Made by a program: the position numbers and the translations under genes
Notes under the pieces: model-generated
The model's input: only the letters and a program-made list of their open reading frames with translations
What the model was told of the DNA's origin: nothing
The model's database searches: none
In this document: positions 1 to 5,655 of the stretch, piece after piece
Position numbering within the stretch: the first letter of the stretch is position 1
How the letters are laid out: the number at the start of each line of letters is the position of its first letter
DNA from: CAYRVX01 sp964642165
GTDB taxonomy: Bacteria > Planctomycetota > Phycisphaerae > SM23-33
Reading direction: 5' to 3'
Length of the DNA stretch: 10,911 nucleotides
NCBI GenBank assembly: GCA_964642165.1
Contig: CAZXOC010000255.1
Coordinates: forward strand, 1-10,911

Positions 1-590
1 ATGTTGCTTCGGGCGACGCGGCTGTGGGCGATGTCGCCGACGATGCCGACCTTTTTCCCGGCGACGGCGCCGAGTCGCCGGCTAATGGTGTAGACGTCCA
101 GCAGCCCCTGGGTGGGGTGTTCGTGCTGGCCGTCCCCGGCGTTGATGATCGATGCGTTGAGGTGGCGCGCCAGCATGTGCGGCGCGCCGCTCTGAGAGTG
201 GCGGATCACGACGGTGTCGACGCCCATCGCCTCGATGTTGCGGGCCGTGTCGCGCAGCGTCTCGCCCTTGGTGACCGACGAGCCGGCGGCGGTGAACTGC
301 AGCACGTCGGCCGACAGCCGCTGGGCGGCGAGGGTGAAGCTCATCCGCGTGCGGGTGGAGTCCTCGAAGAACAGGTTGGCCACCACCTTGCCCCGCAGCG
401 CCGGGACCTTCTTGATCGAGCGGGTGGAGACCTCGCGGAAGCTCTCGGCCGTGTCCAGCAGGTAGGCGATCTCCTCAGCCGACAGCTCGTCCAGCCCGAC
501 GAGGTCCTTTCGGGTCCACAAAAAAGGCCGGGATGTTTCTCCCGGCCGGGCCTCAGTCGCTGTTGATGATGAAGACGCCTTCTTCGCCAT
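1..590 (-). CDS. pyrB: Aspartate carbamoyltransferase catalytic subunit, partial (C-terminus off the left edge)
   Basis: PyrB condenses carbamoyl phosphate with aspartate to form N-carbamoyl-aspartate, the committed step of pyrimidine synthesis in the cytoplasm. About 196 residues are present, covering the carbamoyl-phosphate domain. Seen directly: the phosphate-binding motif FFEDSTRTRMSF (residues 74-85), the 80s-loop SVTKGE (105-110), RHSQSGAP (130-137) and NAGDGQHEHPTQG (150-162), all family hallmarks. I chose the ATG at 590 because AAGGAAG lies just upstream and the frame is open through the junction. This start overlaps the end of pyrR by 38 bp and gives a low-complexity leader of about 23 residues (MAKKASSSST...) before the conserved WTRKDLVGLDEL. 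A TTG at 521 is an alternative but has a U-tract, not a Shine-Dalgarno sequence, in front of it. An intrinsic terminator falls within the first 25 codons. Identity is certain; the start is not. Confidence 0.95.
   Translation of the reverse strand, partial: MAKKASSSSTATEARPGETSRPFLWTRKDLVGLDELSAEEIAYLLDTAESFREVSTRSIKKVPALRGKVVANLFFEDSTRTRMSFTLAAQRLSADVLQFTAAGSSVTKGETLRDTARNIEAMGVDTVVIRHSQSGAPHMLARHLNASIINAGDGQHEHPTQGLLDVYTISRRLGAVAGKKVGIVGDIAHSRVARSN
520..547 (-). terminator. Intrinsic terminator / probable attenuator at the pyrR-pyrB junction
   Basis: Read on the minus strand, GGCCGGGA, a 6-nt loop GAAACA, and the exact complement TCCCGGCC are followed at once by six T residues. This is an 8-bp GC-rich stem plus U-tract, the canonical rho-independent form. 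It starts 5 nt after the pyrR stop codon and lies inside the longer pyrB reading frame (codons about 15-24). A terminator between pyrR and the next pyr gene is the classic placement for PyrR-dependent attenuation in Bacillus. Whether this one is regulated, or is simply a leaky terminator, is inference. Confidence 0.85.
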
Positions 591-1086
591 CGTCTTCCTT
601 CAATCGAACCTGGACACGTTTGGTGTTGGGGGCGGAGACTTTCCGCCCGATGAAATCGGCGGCGACGGGAAGCTCCCTTCCGCCGCGGTCGATGAGCACG
701 CCGAGGCGGACGACCTTGGGTCGGCCGAAGTCGTGAAGGGCGTCCAAGGCCGCTCGGACGCTGCGCCCGGTCTGGAGCACGTCGTCCACCAGCACGACGT
801 GGGTGTCGTCGAGGTCGAAGTCGATCTCCGTCGCGCGGACGAGCGGCGCGCCTCGGCGGCGGGAGAGGTCGTCGCGATAAAAGGTGATGTCGAGCACGCC
901 GTGCTCGATCTGACGGTCGGGCCTCTCGTCGCGAAGGCGCTCGACGATGCGGGTCGCGAGCGTCTCGCCGCGCGTGCGGATGCCGATGACGGCGAGGATG
1001 CCGCGGTCCGGCAGGGCCTCGGCGATGGCCCGGTACAGCCGGTCGAGGGCCCGCTCAACCTGTTGGGCGGTCAGGACTCTCTTCAT
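553..1086 (-). CDS. pyrR: Bifunctional pyr operon regulator / uracil phosphoribosyltransferase PyrR
   Basis: This is a PRPP-fold (type I phosphoribosyltransferase) protein. In characterised bacteria it binds pyr mRNA when UMP is high and lowers expression of pyrimidine genes; it also has uracil phosphoribosyltransferase activity. The 177 residues match the usual length of about 180. Seen directly: the PRPP-binding loop VVLVDDVLQTGRS (97-109), preceded by IGIRTRGETLA (34-44) and followed by GRPKVVRLGVLIDRGGRELP (121-140), all very close to the family consensus. The start at 1086 (MKRVLTAQQ) aligns with the family N-terminus. The longer upstream frame would run through the promoter and was rejected. 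The Shine-Dalgarno is weak. pyrB follows with a 38-bp overlap, so the two are almost certainly co-transcribed. I could not find a clear PyrR-binding loop of the Bacillus type in the leader. Confidence 0.95.
   Translation of the reverse strand: MKRVLTAQQVERALDRLYRAIAEALPDRGILAVIGIRTRGETLATRIVERLRDERPDRQIEHGVLDITFYRDDLSRRRGAPLVRATEIDFDLDDTHVVLVDDVLQTGRSVRAALDALHDFGRPKVVRLGVLIDRGGRELPVAADFIGRKVSAPNTKRVQVRLKEDDGEEGVFIINSD
571..597 (-). promoter_or_regulatory. Inverted repeat spanning the pyrB ribosome-binding site and start codon
   Basis: On the minus strand, GAAGACG (597-591) and its exact complement CGTCTTC (577-571) enclose a 13-nt loop. The 5' arm overlaps the AAGGAAG ribosome-binding site and the loop begins with the candidate pyrB ATG (590-588). 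If it folds in mRNA it would partly hide the start of pyrB. It also lies wholly inside the coding sequence for the last residues of pyrR, so it could be chance; no covariation evidence is available here. Confidence 0.35.
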
Positions 1087-1161
1087 GATCCGTGACGGAA
1101 GGATCCCGCGCCGCGGCTTCGGTCCTCGTGCCGGCCGAATCGACGCAACATCCGGGCACAG

Positions 1162-1190
1162 ATCGTACGGCCTGGCCCGCCGCAATGCAA
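1162..1190 (-). promoter_or_regulatory. Probable sigma70-type promoter for pyrR-pyrB
   Basis: On the minus strand TTGCAT (1190-1185) and TACGAT (1167-1162) are separated by exactly 17 nt, a good match to TTGACA/TATAAT in otherwise very GC-rich DNA. Transcription would begin near 1155, leaving a leader of about 70 nt before the pyrR ATG. That leader contains a GGATCC-TTCCGTCAC-GGATC-type repeat but no obvious terminator. The call rests on sequence match alone. Confidence 0.5.
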
Positions 1191-1205
1191 CGCCCCGGCG
1201 GGATT

Positions 1206-1289
1206 TCCCCTCCCCGCCCGCAAAACACTCGTTCAGCCCCACCGGCAGATGCCGATGATAGTCCAGTGTCGGGGGGCGAGACCCCCCCC
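1206..1289. other. GC-rich inverted repeats in the divergent pyrR / exported-protein intergenic region
   Basis: The 232 bp between pyrR (start 1086) and the plus-strand gene (start 1319) hold the pyrR promoter and two GC-rich inverted repeats. One is GGGGGG-CGAGA-CCCCCC (1271-1287, a 6-bp stem with a 5-nt loop), about 20 nt upstream of the ribosome-binding site of the plus-strand gene. The other is a looser pairing around 1197-1220 (GGCGGG with CCCGCC). Neither has a U-tract, so they are not intrinsic terminators. I see no convincing promoter for the plus-strand gene here. Confidence 0.35.
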
Positions 1290-1318
1290 GGCCGGCAACT
1301 TCGCGGGAGGCGACGCTC

Positions 1319-2446
1319 ATGGGACTGGCAATGAGACACCCGGGCCGACGCTGGCTGGCGGTCGCGCTGGCGGCGGCCATCCTCCTGGCGTGCGCGAGCC
1401 TGGCGGGCGACCAGCGGGGGCGAACCGTCTACTACCAGGTCACCTACGCCGACGGGCGCAGCCGGGACCTCTCGGCCCCCCCGGCCGCCAGCAAGGGCAT
1501 CCGGCGGGTGCTGCGGATCGCGCGCATCGAGCAGGGCAGCAAGGGCTACGAGGTGCTCGCCACCGGGCCCCAGCCGTTGACGCTCGTCAGCCGCGGGCAG
1601 ACCTACAAGACCGACCTGGTCTGGAACGGCAAGGCGTGGGTGGTGCCCACGGACGATCCCGAGGTCGCCATCGTGGTCGAGTCGCCCACCGGCTCGGGTG
1701 CCGCCCCGGGCGCGGCGCGGGCCGAAGCCGACCGTCTCCAGGCCGCGCTCATCGAACTGGCCGCCAAGCTGCTGGAGTCGGAGCGGAAGCTGGAAGCCGC
1801 CGAGAGGGCCCTGGCCGGGCAGAAGGCGGCGGCGGCGGCGACGGCGCGGGCGCGGACGGACATCCGCGCGTGCCTGGCGGAGGTTTTGGCCGGGGCGCGG
1901 AAGCTCTCGGCGCCGGCCGGGCCGGCGAAGTCCACGCCGCCGGCCGCGACGGGCGAGGTCACCGCGCCGGACGCGCCGCCGCCGGCCAAGGGCACGAGCG
2001 GCGTCGGCCGGCCGATCGGCAGCGTGGCCGTCCTGCCGCACCGCGTTCAGGTGTGGAAGCTGCCGGCGGGCACCGGCGAGCGAACGTGCCGGGTCTCCGT
2101 GGCGCATCCCGAGGCCGGTCCGGCCGGGGCGTTCCACTACGTGGCCTACGCCGACACGACCGGCGACGGGCGGGCGGACAAGCTCATCGCCCGATCCCCG
2201 CTGGCCGTCGCCAGCCGCGCCGGGCAGTGGACCCAGTGGAGCTTCTCCACCGCCGAGAGGCAGCTCTTCGTCGGCAGGGCGTGGCTTCGCCGCGACACCG
2301 TCCACTACCACGCCGAGTCGATTCGCATCGAGGATTGGGACGGGCTGTCCACCCGCAGCTACGTCGCCGTCGATGCGTGGGGCCTGCCGGTCCGCCGTTG
2401 GGGGCCGTGCTACGGCAACATCCGCGTCTGGACGTCCAGCCCGTAG
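1319..2446 (+). CDS. Exported protein or lipoprotein of unknown function with central coiled coil
   Basis: I do not recognise this 375-residue protein. The start at 1319 is supported by GGGAGG 8 nt upstream; an in-frame ATG at 1331 is possible. The N-terminus has arginines, then a hydrophobic stretch (WLAVALAAAILLACASLAG, 12-30). It contains LLAC, a near-lipobox giving a possible lipidated Cys25, or it could be cut after ASLA by signal peptidase I. Residues about 35-120 form a soluble, beta-looking region. Residues about 130-195 are Ala/Glu/Arg/Leu-rich and look like a coiled coil, followed by an Ala/Pro linker (about 196-230). The C-terminal domain (about 233-375) holds a short acidic loop, DTTGDGRAD (279-287), like a dockerin or thrombospondin-3 calcium loop, and many Trp and Tyr residues. 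It is intact to its TAG at 2444-2446; its last 46 bases repeat beyond the gap. It is convergent with the radical SAM gene. Confidence 0.75.
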   Translation: MGLAMRHPGRRWLAVALAAAILLACASLAGDQRGRTVYYQVTYADGRSRDLSAPPAASKGIRRVLRIARIEQGSKGYEVLATGPQPLTLVSRGQTYKTDLVWNGKAWVVPTDDPEVAIVVESPTGSGAAPGAARAEADRLQAALIELAAKLLESERKLEAAERALAGQKAAAAATARARTDIRACLAEVLAGARKLSAPAGPAKSTPPAATGEVTAPDAPPPAKGTSGVGRPIGSVAVLPHRVQVWKLPAGTGERTCRVSVAHPEAGPAGAFHYVAYADTTGDGRADKLIARSPLAVASRAGQWTQWSFSTAERQLFVGRAWLRRDTVHYHAESIRIEDWDGLSTRSYVAVDAWGLPVRRWGPCYGNIRVWTSSP

Positions 2447-2455
2447 CCGCGCCGT
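2401..2455. repeat. 55-bp direct repeat, left copy (contig end)
   Basis: These 55 bases are identical to 2556-2610 and abut the run of Ns exactly. This copy contains the true end of the exported-protein gene. An exact terminal overlap of 55 bases on both sides of a gap is what an unmerged k=55 assembly overlap looks like. Confidence 0.95.
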
Positions 2456-2555
2456 NNNNNNNNNNNNNNNNNNNNNNNNNNNNNNNNNNNNNNNNNNNNN
2501 NNNNNNNNNNNNNNNNNNNNNNNNNNNNNNNNNNNNNNNNNNNNNNNNNNNNNNN
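2456..2555. other. Scaffold gap of exactly 100 Ns
   Basis: One hundred consecutive undetermined bases, the conventional length for a gap of unknown size. Because identical 55-bp sequences abut both sides, the real gap is probably negative (an overlap) and no sequence need be missing. Any translation across it is meaningless. Confidence 0.98.
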
Positions 2556-2610
2556 GGGGCCGTGCTACGGCAACATCCGCGTCTGGACGTCCAGCCCGTA
2601 GCCGCGCCGT
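2556..2610. repeat. 55-bp direct repeat, right copy (contig start)
   Basis: Exact copy of 2401-2455, beginning at the first base after the Ns. It repeats the last 15 codons and stop of the exported-protein gene (stop copy at 2599-2601) but is not a separate gene fragment in its own right. If the two copies are merged, the two convergent genes are complete and 17 bp apart. Confidence 0.95.
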
Positions 2611-2618
2611 GCGCCCGC

Positions 2619-3632
2619 TCATTCGGCCGGGGCCCGGCCGCGGTCGAACAGGTAGATCGGCAGGGACTTCCACAGCCCCCACGGACGGTAGAGGCTCTCG
2701 ATCTCGCCGCGGCAGTTGTACCAGCAGCCCTTGCACGTGTTGTGGCTGGAGGCCCGGCGGAGGCGCTGATGGATGACGGCCGGGCTGTCGCGGTACAGGT
2801 TGGCCACCGGGCGGTCCTTCCGCTCGACGCAGATGGCGATGTCGCCGGTCGAGTCGATGTTGAAGAACGCCCGCCCGGCGAGGCACCCGGCCACGCCGCC
2901 GCCGAGGAAGTCGTCGAACCGCGAGAGATAGTAGGGGTTGGACAGGAAGTTCCCCCAGCGCCGGCGGAGGTCGAGCAGGCGGGGGCTGACGGCCCCGTCG
3001 TTGTGGACGAAGGCGTCGGAGCCCGTTTTGAGCCGCCCGTAGGGCTGGACCATGTAGTAGGCGTTCCGTTCGGCGGCCATCCGGAGGAGCGTCTCGAAGT
3101 CGCCGATGTTGTCGTCGAGCAGGACGCTGATGACGTTGACGCGCTGCCACTCGTGGACGCGCGCCTCGCTGAGCAGCTCGACGGCGCGCCAGGCGTGGCG
3201 CCACGCGCCGGGCATGCCGCGCGCGGCGTCATGGCGCTCGGGCGACGCGAAGTCGATGCTGACCGACACGCCCCACGCCCCGGCCCGCATGAGGTCGCGA
3301 GCGGCCCGCGGCGTGACGAACCAGCCGTTGGTCGTCACGAAGGGGAAGTGGTACTCGCCGATGGCGGCGACGAGGTCGGGCAGGTCGGGCCGCAGCAGCG
3401 GCTCGCCTCCGGCCAGCGAGACCAGCAGCGTGCCGTAGGAGGCCAGCTTCCGCGCGCCCGCGGCGTACTGCTCGAGGCTCGGCTCGCCCTCGAGCCCCAG
3501 CGGATCGTGCCAGTAGTGGCAGAAGCGGCAGCGGAAGTTGCACCGGTACGTCACCTGCCACGCGCACCAGATCGGGTGCCCGCTGCTCCAGGCTCGAAAC
3601 AAACGCTGCTTTTTGCGGATCGGGGAGAGCAT
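2619..3632 (-). CDS. Radical SAM protein with twitch/SPASM-like C-terminal cysteine motif
   Basis: Radical SAM enzymes use a [4Fe-4S] cluster to cleave S-adenosylmethionine and start radical chemistry. This 337-residue protein shows the cluster motif CNFRCRFC (Cys31, Cys35, Cys38), the SAM-binding GGEP (75-78) and a conserved-looking VSVSID strand (122-127). The C-terminus carries C250-x12-G263-x4-C268, then C300-x2-C303-x3-C307. The first half fits the SPASM/twitch signature (CX9-15GX4C), so one auxiliary Fe-S cluster is likely. A full SPASM domain has seven cysteines; only five suitable ones are visible. SPASM/twitch proteins often modify peptides or act in cofactor synthesis, but no precursor peptide or partner gene is recognisable nearby, so the substrate is unknown. 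I took the ATG at 3632; a GTG at 3659 (with GAGAGGG upstream) is an alternative. It is convergent with the exported-protein gene and divergent from the ATP synthase operon. Confidence 0.9.
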   Translation of the reverse strand: MLSPIRKKQRLFRAWSSGHPIWCAWQVTYRCNFRCRFCHYWHDPLGLEGEPSLEQYAAGARKLASYGTLLVSLAGGEPLLRPDLPDLVAAIGEYHFPFVTTNGWFVTPRAARDLMRAGAWGVSVSIDFASPERHDAARGMPGAWRHAWRAVELLSEARVHEWQRVNVISVLLDDNIGDFETLLRMAAERNAYYMVQPYGRLKTGSDAFVHNDGAVSPRLLDLRRRWGNFLSNPYYLSRFDDFLGGGVAGCLAGRAFFNIDSTGDIAICVERKDRPVANLYRDSPAVIHQRLRRASSHNTCKGCWYNCRGEIESLYRPWGLWKSLPIYLFDRGRAPAE

Positions 3633-3691
3633 CGTCTCGTGCCGCCTTCCGCCGGGCACCAACCCTCTCGGGCCCCGGCGCCTCCGCGGGC

Positions 3692-3720
3692 ATGATACGC
3701 TCGGCCGCGACCGAGGGAAA
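3692..3720 (-). promoter_or_regulatory. Possible promoter for the radical SAM gene
   Basis: On the minus strand TTTCCC (3720-3715) and TATCAT (3697-3692) are 17 nt apart. The -10 is a 5/6 match to TATAAT and the -35 is poor. The spacer holds the inverted repeat CTCGG-TCGCGG-CCGAG (3715-3700), a possible operator. Transcription would start near 3685, 26 nt ahead of the GTG at 3659 and 53 nt ahead of the ATG at 3632. Confidence 0.35.
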
Positions 3721-3815
3721 GCCCAAGTCGCCTCGGAGTTGATGCCGGGCCTCGCCGCGCGCGGCGACGTGCGCCCCGCCCGCCCGCGCCGCCGCCGAAA
3801 GGCCGTCCCGCGCGC

Positions 3816-3845
3816 TTGACAGTCCCCGAAGCGATCCCCTATTAA
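3816..3845 (+). promoter_or_regulatory. Probable sigma70-type promoter of the ATP synthase operon
   Basis: A perfect -35 box TTGACA (3816-3821) is followed after 18 nt by TATTAA (3840-3845), an AT-rich island in a very GC-rich intergenic region. Transcription would begin near 3852, leaving a leader of about 68 nt before the first gene. The -10 lies inside a perfect palindrome (3836-3851). Confidence 0.6.
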
Positions 3846-3851
3846 TAGGGG
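3836..3851. promoter_or_regulatory. 16-bp perfect palindrome overlapping the atp -10 box (candidate operator)
   Basis: CCCCTATTAATAGGGG is its own reverse complement. Allowing one mismatched pair it extends to 22 bp (3833-3854, GAT...TTC arms). It covers the whole -10 element, where a dimeric repressor would block RNA polymerase. Because it is symmetric it also presents a TATTAA on the minus strand, but no fitting -35 is seen that way. There is no U-tract, so it is not a terminator. Confidence 0.5.
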
Positions 3852-3919
3852 TTCATGCGCAGCGGCCGACAGGCCGCCGCGGGAGAAGGCCAGCCCCAAC
3901 AACCTGCGGTCGGTGAGAG

Positions 3920-4180
3920 ATGGACGGCGAGCCGCCTCAGAGGAACCTCCTGCGGTATGCCACGGTGGGCATCGAGTTCCTGCTCGTGTTCCTGCTGCTG
4001 CTGTACCTGGGCTGGCAGGTGGACCTGTGGCTGGGGTGGTCCAGCCCGGGCTTCACGGTCCTGGGCGGCATCGTCGGTTTTGCAGCCGCCTTCTACCGGC
4101 TCACGAAGCAGGGGTGGGGGATCTTGCGGACGGATGACCAGGCTCGGAAAGAGGACGGCGACTCGGACGACCCGGGATAG
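3920..4180 (+). CDS. AtpZ/AtpI-type small membrane protein, first gene of the ATP synthase operon
   Basis: This 86-residue protein has two predicted transmembrane helices (about 13-30 and 42-60) joined by a short loop. The pattern YLGWQVDLWLGWSSPGF...LGGIVGFAAAFYRL is that of the family known as AtpZ or ATPase_gene1. These proteins are encoded at the head of many atp operons and are linked to assembly of the c-ring or to magnesium handling. The C-terminus is short, charged and cytoplasmic-looking. GGTGAGAG directly precedes the ATG. It stands 12 bp before the next gene and first after the operon promoter. Family membership is by pattern recognition; the exact role in this organism is inference. 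Confidence 0.8.
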   Translation: MDGEPPQRNLLRYATVGIEFLLVFLLLLYLGWQVDLWLGWSSPGFTVLGGIVGFAAAFYRLTKQGWGILRTDDQARKEDGDSDDPG

Positions 4181-4192
4181 GAACAAACGAAG

Positions 4193-4678
4193 ATGCTTCG
4201 CGCGGAGCCCATGCAGATCAGCCTTGGCGCCTTGCTGGGGTGGGTGCTGCCCGCCGGGGCGCTGGTGGGCGCGGCCGGGGCCTACCCGACGTGGTGCCTG
4301 GGCGGGCGCGGCGCCGTGGACGCGATGCTGTGGGCCGGCGGCATCGTCTTCGGCATCGTGCTGCTCAGTGCCCTGGCGGTGACCGGTTCGGCCCCCGCCG
4401 GCCCGGGCCGGGCGACGCTGGCGTTCGTGGCCGCGGGCCTCGGCAGGCTCGTTCTCGCCCCGGCGCTGGGCGCCTGGGTGGTGTGGGGATTCCGCGTGCC
4501 GCCGGGCACGATGTTCGTCTGGCTGGCCGTCTTCTACGTCGTGCTGCTGATGGCGGAGGGCGCCTGGCTGAGCCGCGCGCTGAGGCGGGACGCCCGCCGC
4601 GTCTCGCCGGGCGAGGTCCGGCGCCCGGCCGGGACAGGTGGGACCGGCATCGGATCCGGTGAGAGAATCTCGTGCTGA
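4193..4678 (+). CDS. AtpI-like integral membrane protein, second gene of the ATP synthase operon
   Basis: A 161-residue protein with four likely transmembrane helices (about 8-30, 40-65, 73-100 and 105-128) and a charged C-terminal tail. Sequence similarity to canonical AtpI (the small protein I implicated in c-ring assembly) is not obvious to me. The call rests on position (between the AtpZ-like gene and atpB), size and topology. The ATG at 4193 has AGGA at 4179-4182, about 10 nt upstream; an internal ATG at 4211 preceded by GGAG is an alternative start. Its TGA (4676-4678) shares a base with the ATG of atpB, so the two are translationally coupled. It could equally be a lineage-specific membrane protein with a different role. 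Confidence 0.6.
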   Translation: MLRAEPMQISLGALLGWVLPAGALVGAAGAYPTWCLGGRGAVDAMLWAGGIVFGIVLLSALAVTGSAPAGPGRATLAFVAAGLGRLVLAPALGAWVVWGFRVPPGTMFVWLAVFYVVLLMAEGAWLSRALRRDARRVSPGEVRRPAGTGGTGIGSGERISC

Positions 4679-5589
4679 TGGCCGCATCCGACAACCTGCT
4701 GGAGCACGTGCTCGACCACCCGTGGGCAGGCTTCACCTTCCGCGTGTTCGGCGTGCCGGTGACGTGGATGTCCGGCGGGATCGTCTCGATGATCCTGGTG
4801 GGCGTGCTGCTGGTGGCGGTCCTCGTGCCCATGGCGCGGCGCTGCGCGTACGTCCCCAAGGGCGGGCAGAACTTCCTGGAATCCCTCGTCGTGTTCGTTC
4901 GCGAGACGATCGCGCGCCCGGCGCTGCACGAGAAGGCCGACGCGTACCTGCCGTTCCTCTGCACGATCTTCGTGTTCGTCTTCTCGCTGAACCTGATCGG
5001 CCTCGTGCCGCTGGAGAGCGTCTCCCTGGCGCTGGGCATCGACCGGCGCTACCACCTCGGCGGCACGCCGACCGCCATCCCGACCGTCGGGGCGGCGCTG
5101 GCCTGCCTGGCGCTGCTGGCGATTGTCGGCAACGGCCTGCGGCGGGCGGTCCAACGGTACCACGAGGAGCGCGGCTGGCCGATGTCCTCCTGCTGGCTCG
5201 CCGCGCCGGTCCTGTGGTTCCTGAGTCTCTCCCCGCCCGTGCCCGGGATGGTCGGCAAGGTGATCCTCGTCCCGATGGCGGCGCTGGAGCTGGTCAGCGC
5301 GGTGGCCAAGTGCCTGGCGCTGATGGTGCGGCTCTGCGCGAACATGGTGGCCGGGCACATGCTGCTGGCCGTGGTGACGTACCTGGGGCTGCTGGCGATT
5401 CGCCCGATGCTGATGCTCTCGCCCGGCGACGTGGGCTTCCACGCCCACGGGATCTACATCCTGCCGATCTGCATCGTCGGCAGCGTCGCGCTGACGCTGA
5501 TGGAGCTGCTCGTGTCGGGCATTCAGGCGTTCATCTTTACGATCATGACCGCGCTGTTCCTGGGCATGTACGCCGAGGCGAGCCACTAG
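4678..5589 (+). CDS. atpB: F-type ATP synthase subunit a
   Basis: Subunit a forms the two half-channels that carry ions to and from the rotating c-ring in the F0 membrane sector. The 303-residue protein is highly hydrophobic with several helices. The conserved signature is ALMVRLCANMVAGH (214-227), in which Arg218 is the essential arginine facing the c-subunit carboxylate. The last helix QAFIFTIMTALFLGMYAEA (283-301) holds the conserved Gln283. NLIGLVP (105-111) and PTAIPTVGAALA (131-142) also fit the family. Length is slightly above the common 240-280. The ATG at 4678 overlaps the upstream stop as TGATG; a GTG at 4672 is a less likely start. A 66-bp spacer separates it from atpE. Confidence 0.95.
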   Translation: MAASDNLLEHVLDHPWAGFTFRVFGVPVTWMSGGIVSMILVGVLLVAVLVPMARRCAYVPKGGQNFLESLVVFVRETIARPALHEKADAYLPFLCTIFVFVFSLNLIGLVPLESVSLALGIDRRYHLGGTPTAIPTVGAALACLALLAIVGNGLRRAVQRYHEERGWPMSSCWLAAPVLWFLSLSPPVPGMVGKVILVPMAALELVSAVAKCLALMVRLCANMVAGHMLLAVVTYLGLLAIRPMLMLSPGDVGFHAHGIYILPICIVGSVALTLMELLVSGIQAFIFTIMTALFLGMYAEASH

Positions 5590-5655
5590 GCCGCACGCCC
5601 CGGGACGGCGGGATTCGACCGAGACAACAGGGCTACTGGATCCAGGAGAGCGTTG

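Noticed and set aside
1087..1155. Possible Bacillus-type PyrR-binding loop in the pyrR leader (GGCACGAGGACC)
   Set aside because: Only GAGG of the loop consensus matches and no proper stem with the conserved bulge could be drawn, so I do not call it.
2556..2601. Possible second, truncated copy of the exported-protein gene after the gap
   Set aside because: It is only the last 15 codons inside an exact 55-bp duplicate abutting Ns, best explained by assembly overlap and not by gene duplication.
1055..3232. A long minus-strand frame running across the N gap and through the exported-protein gene
   Set aside because: It reads through 100 Ns and is out of frame with the real radical SAM gene. The product is repetitive Arg/Ala/Gly/Pro text typical of shadow frames.
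3855..4382. A plus-strand frame starting in the atp leader (MRSGRQAAAGE...)
   Set aside because: It overlaps the AtpZ-like and AtpI-like genes in another frame and has no ribosome-binding site. The 3855 start lies at about the predicted transcription start.
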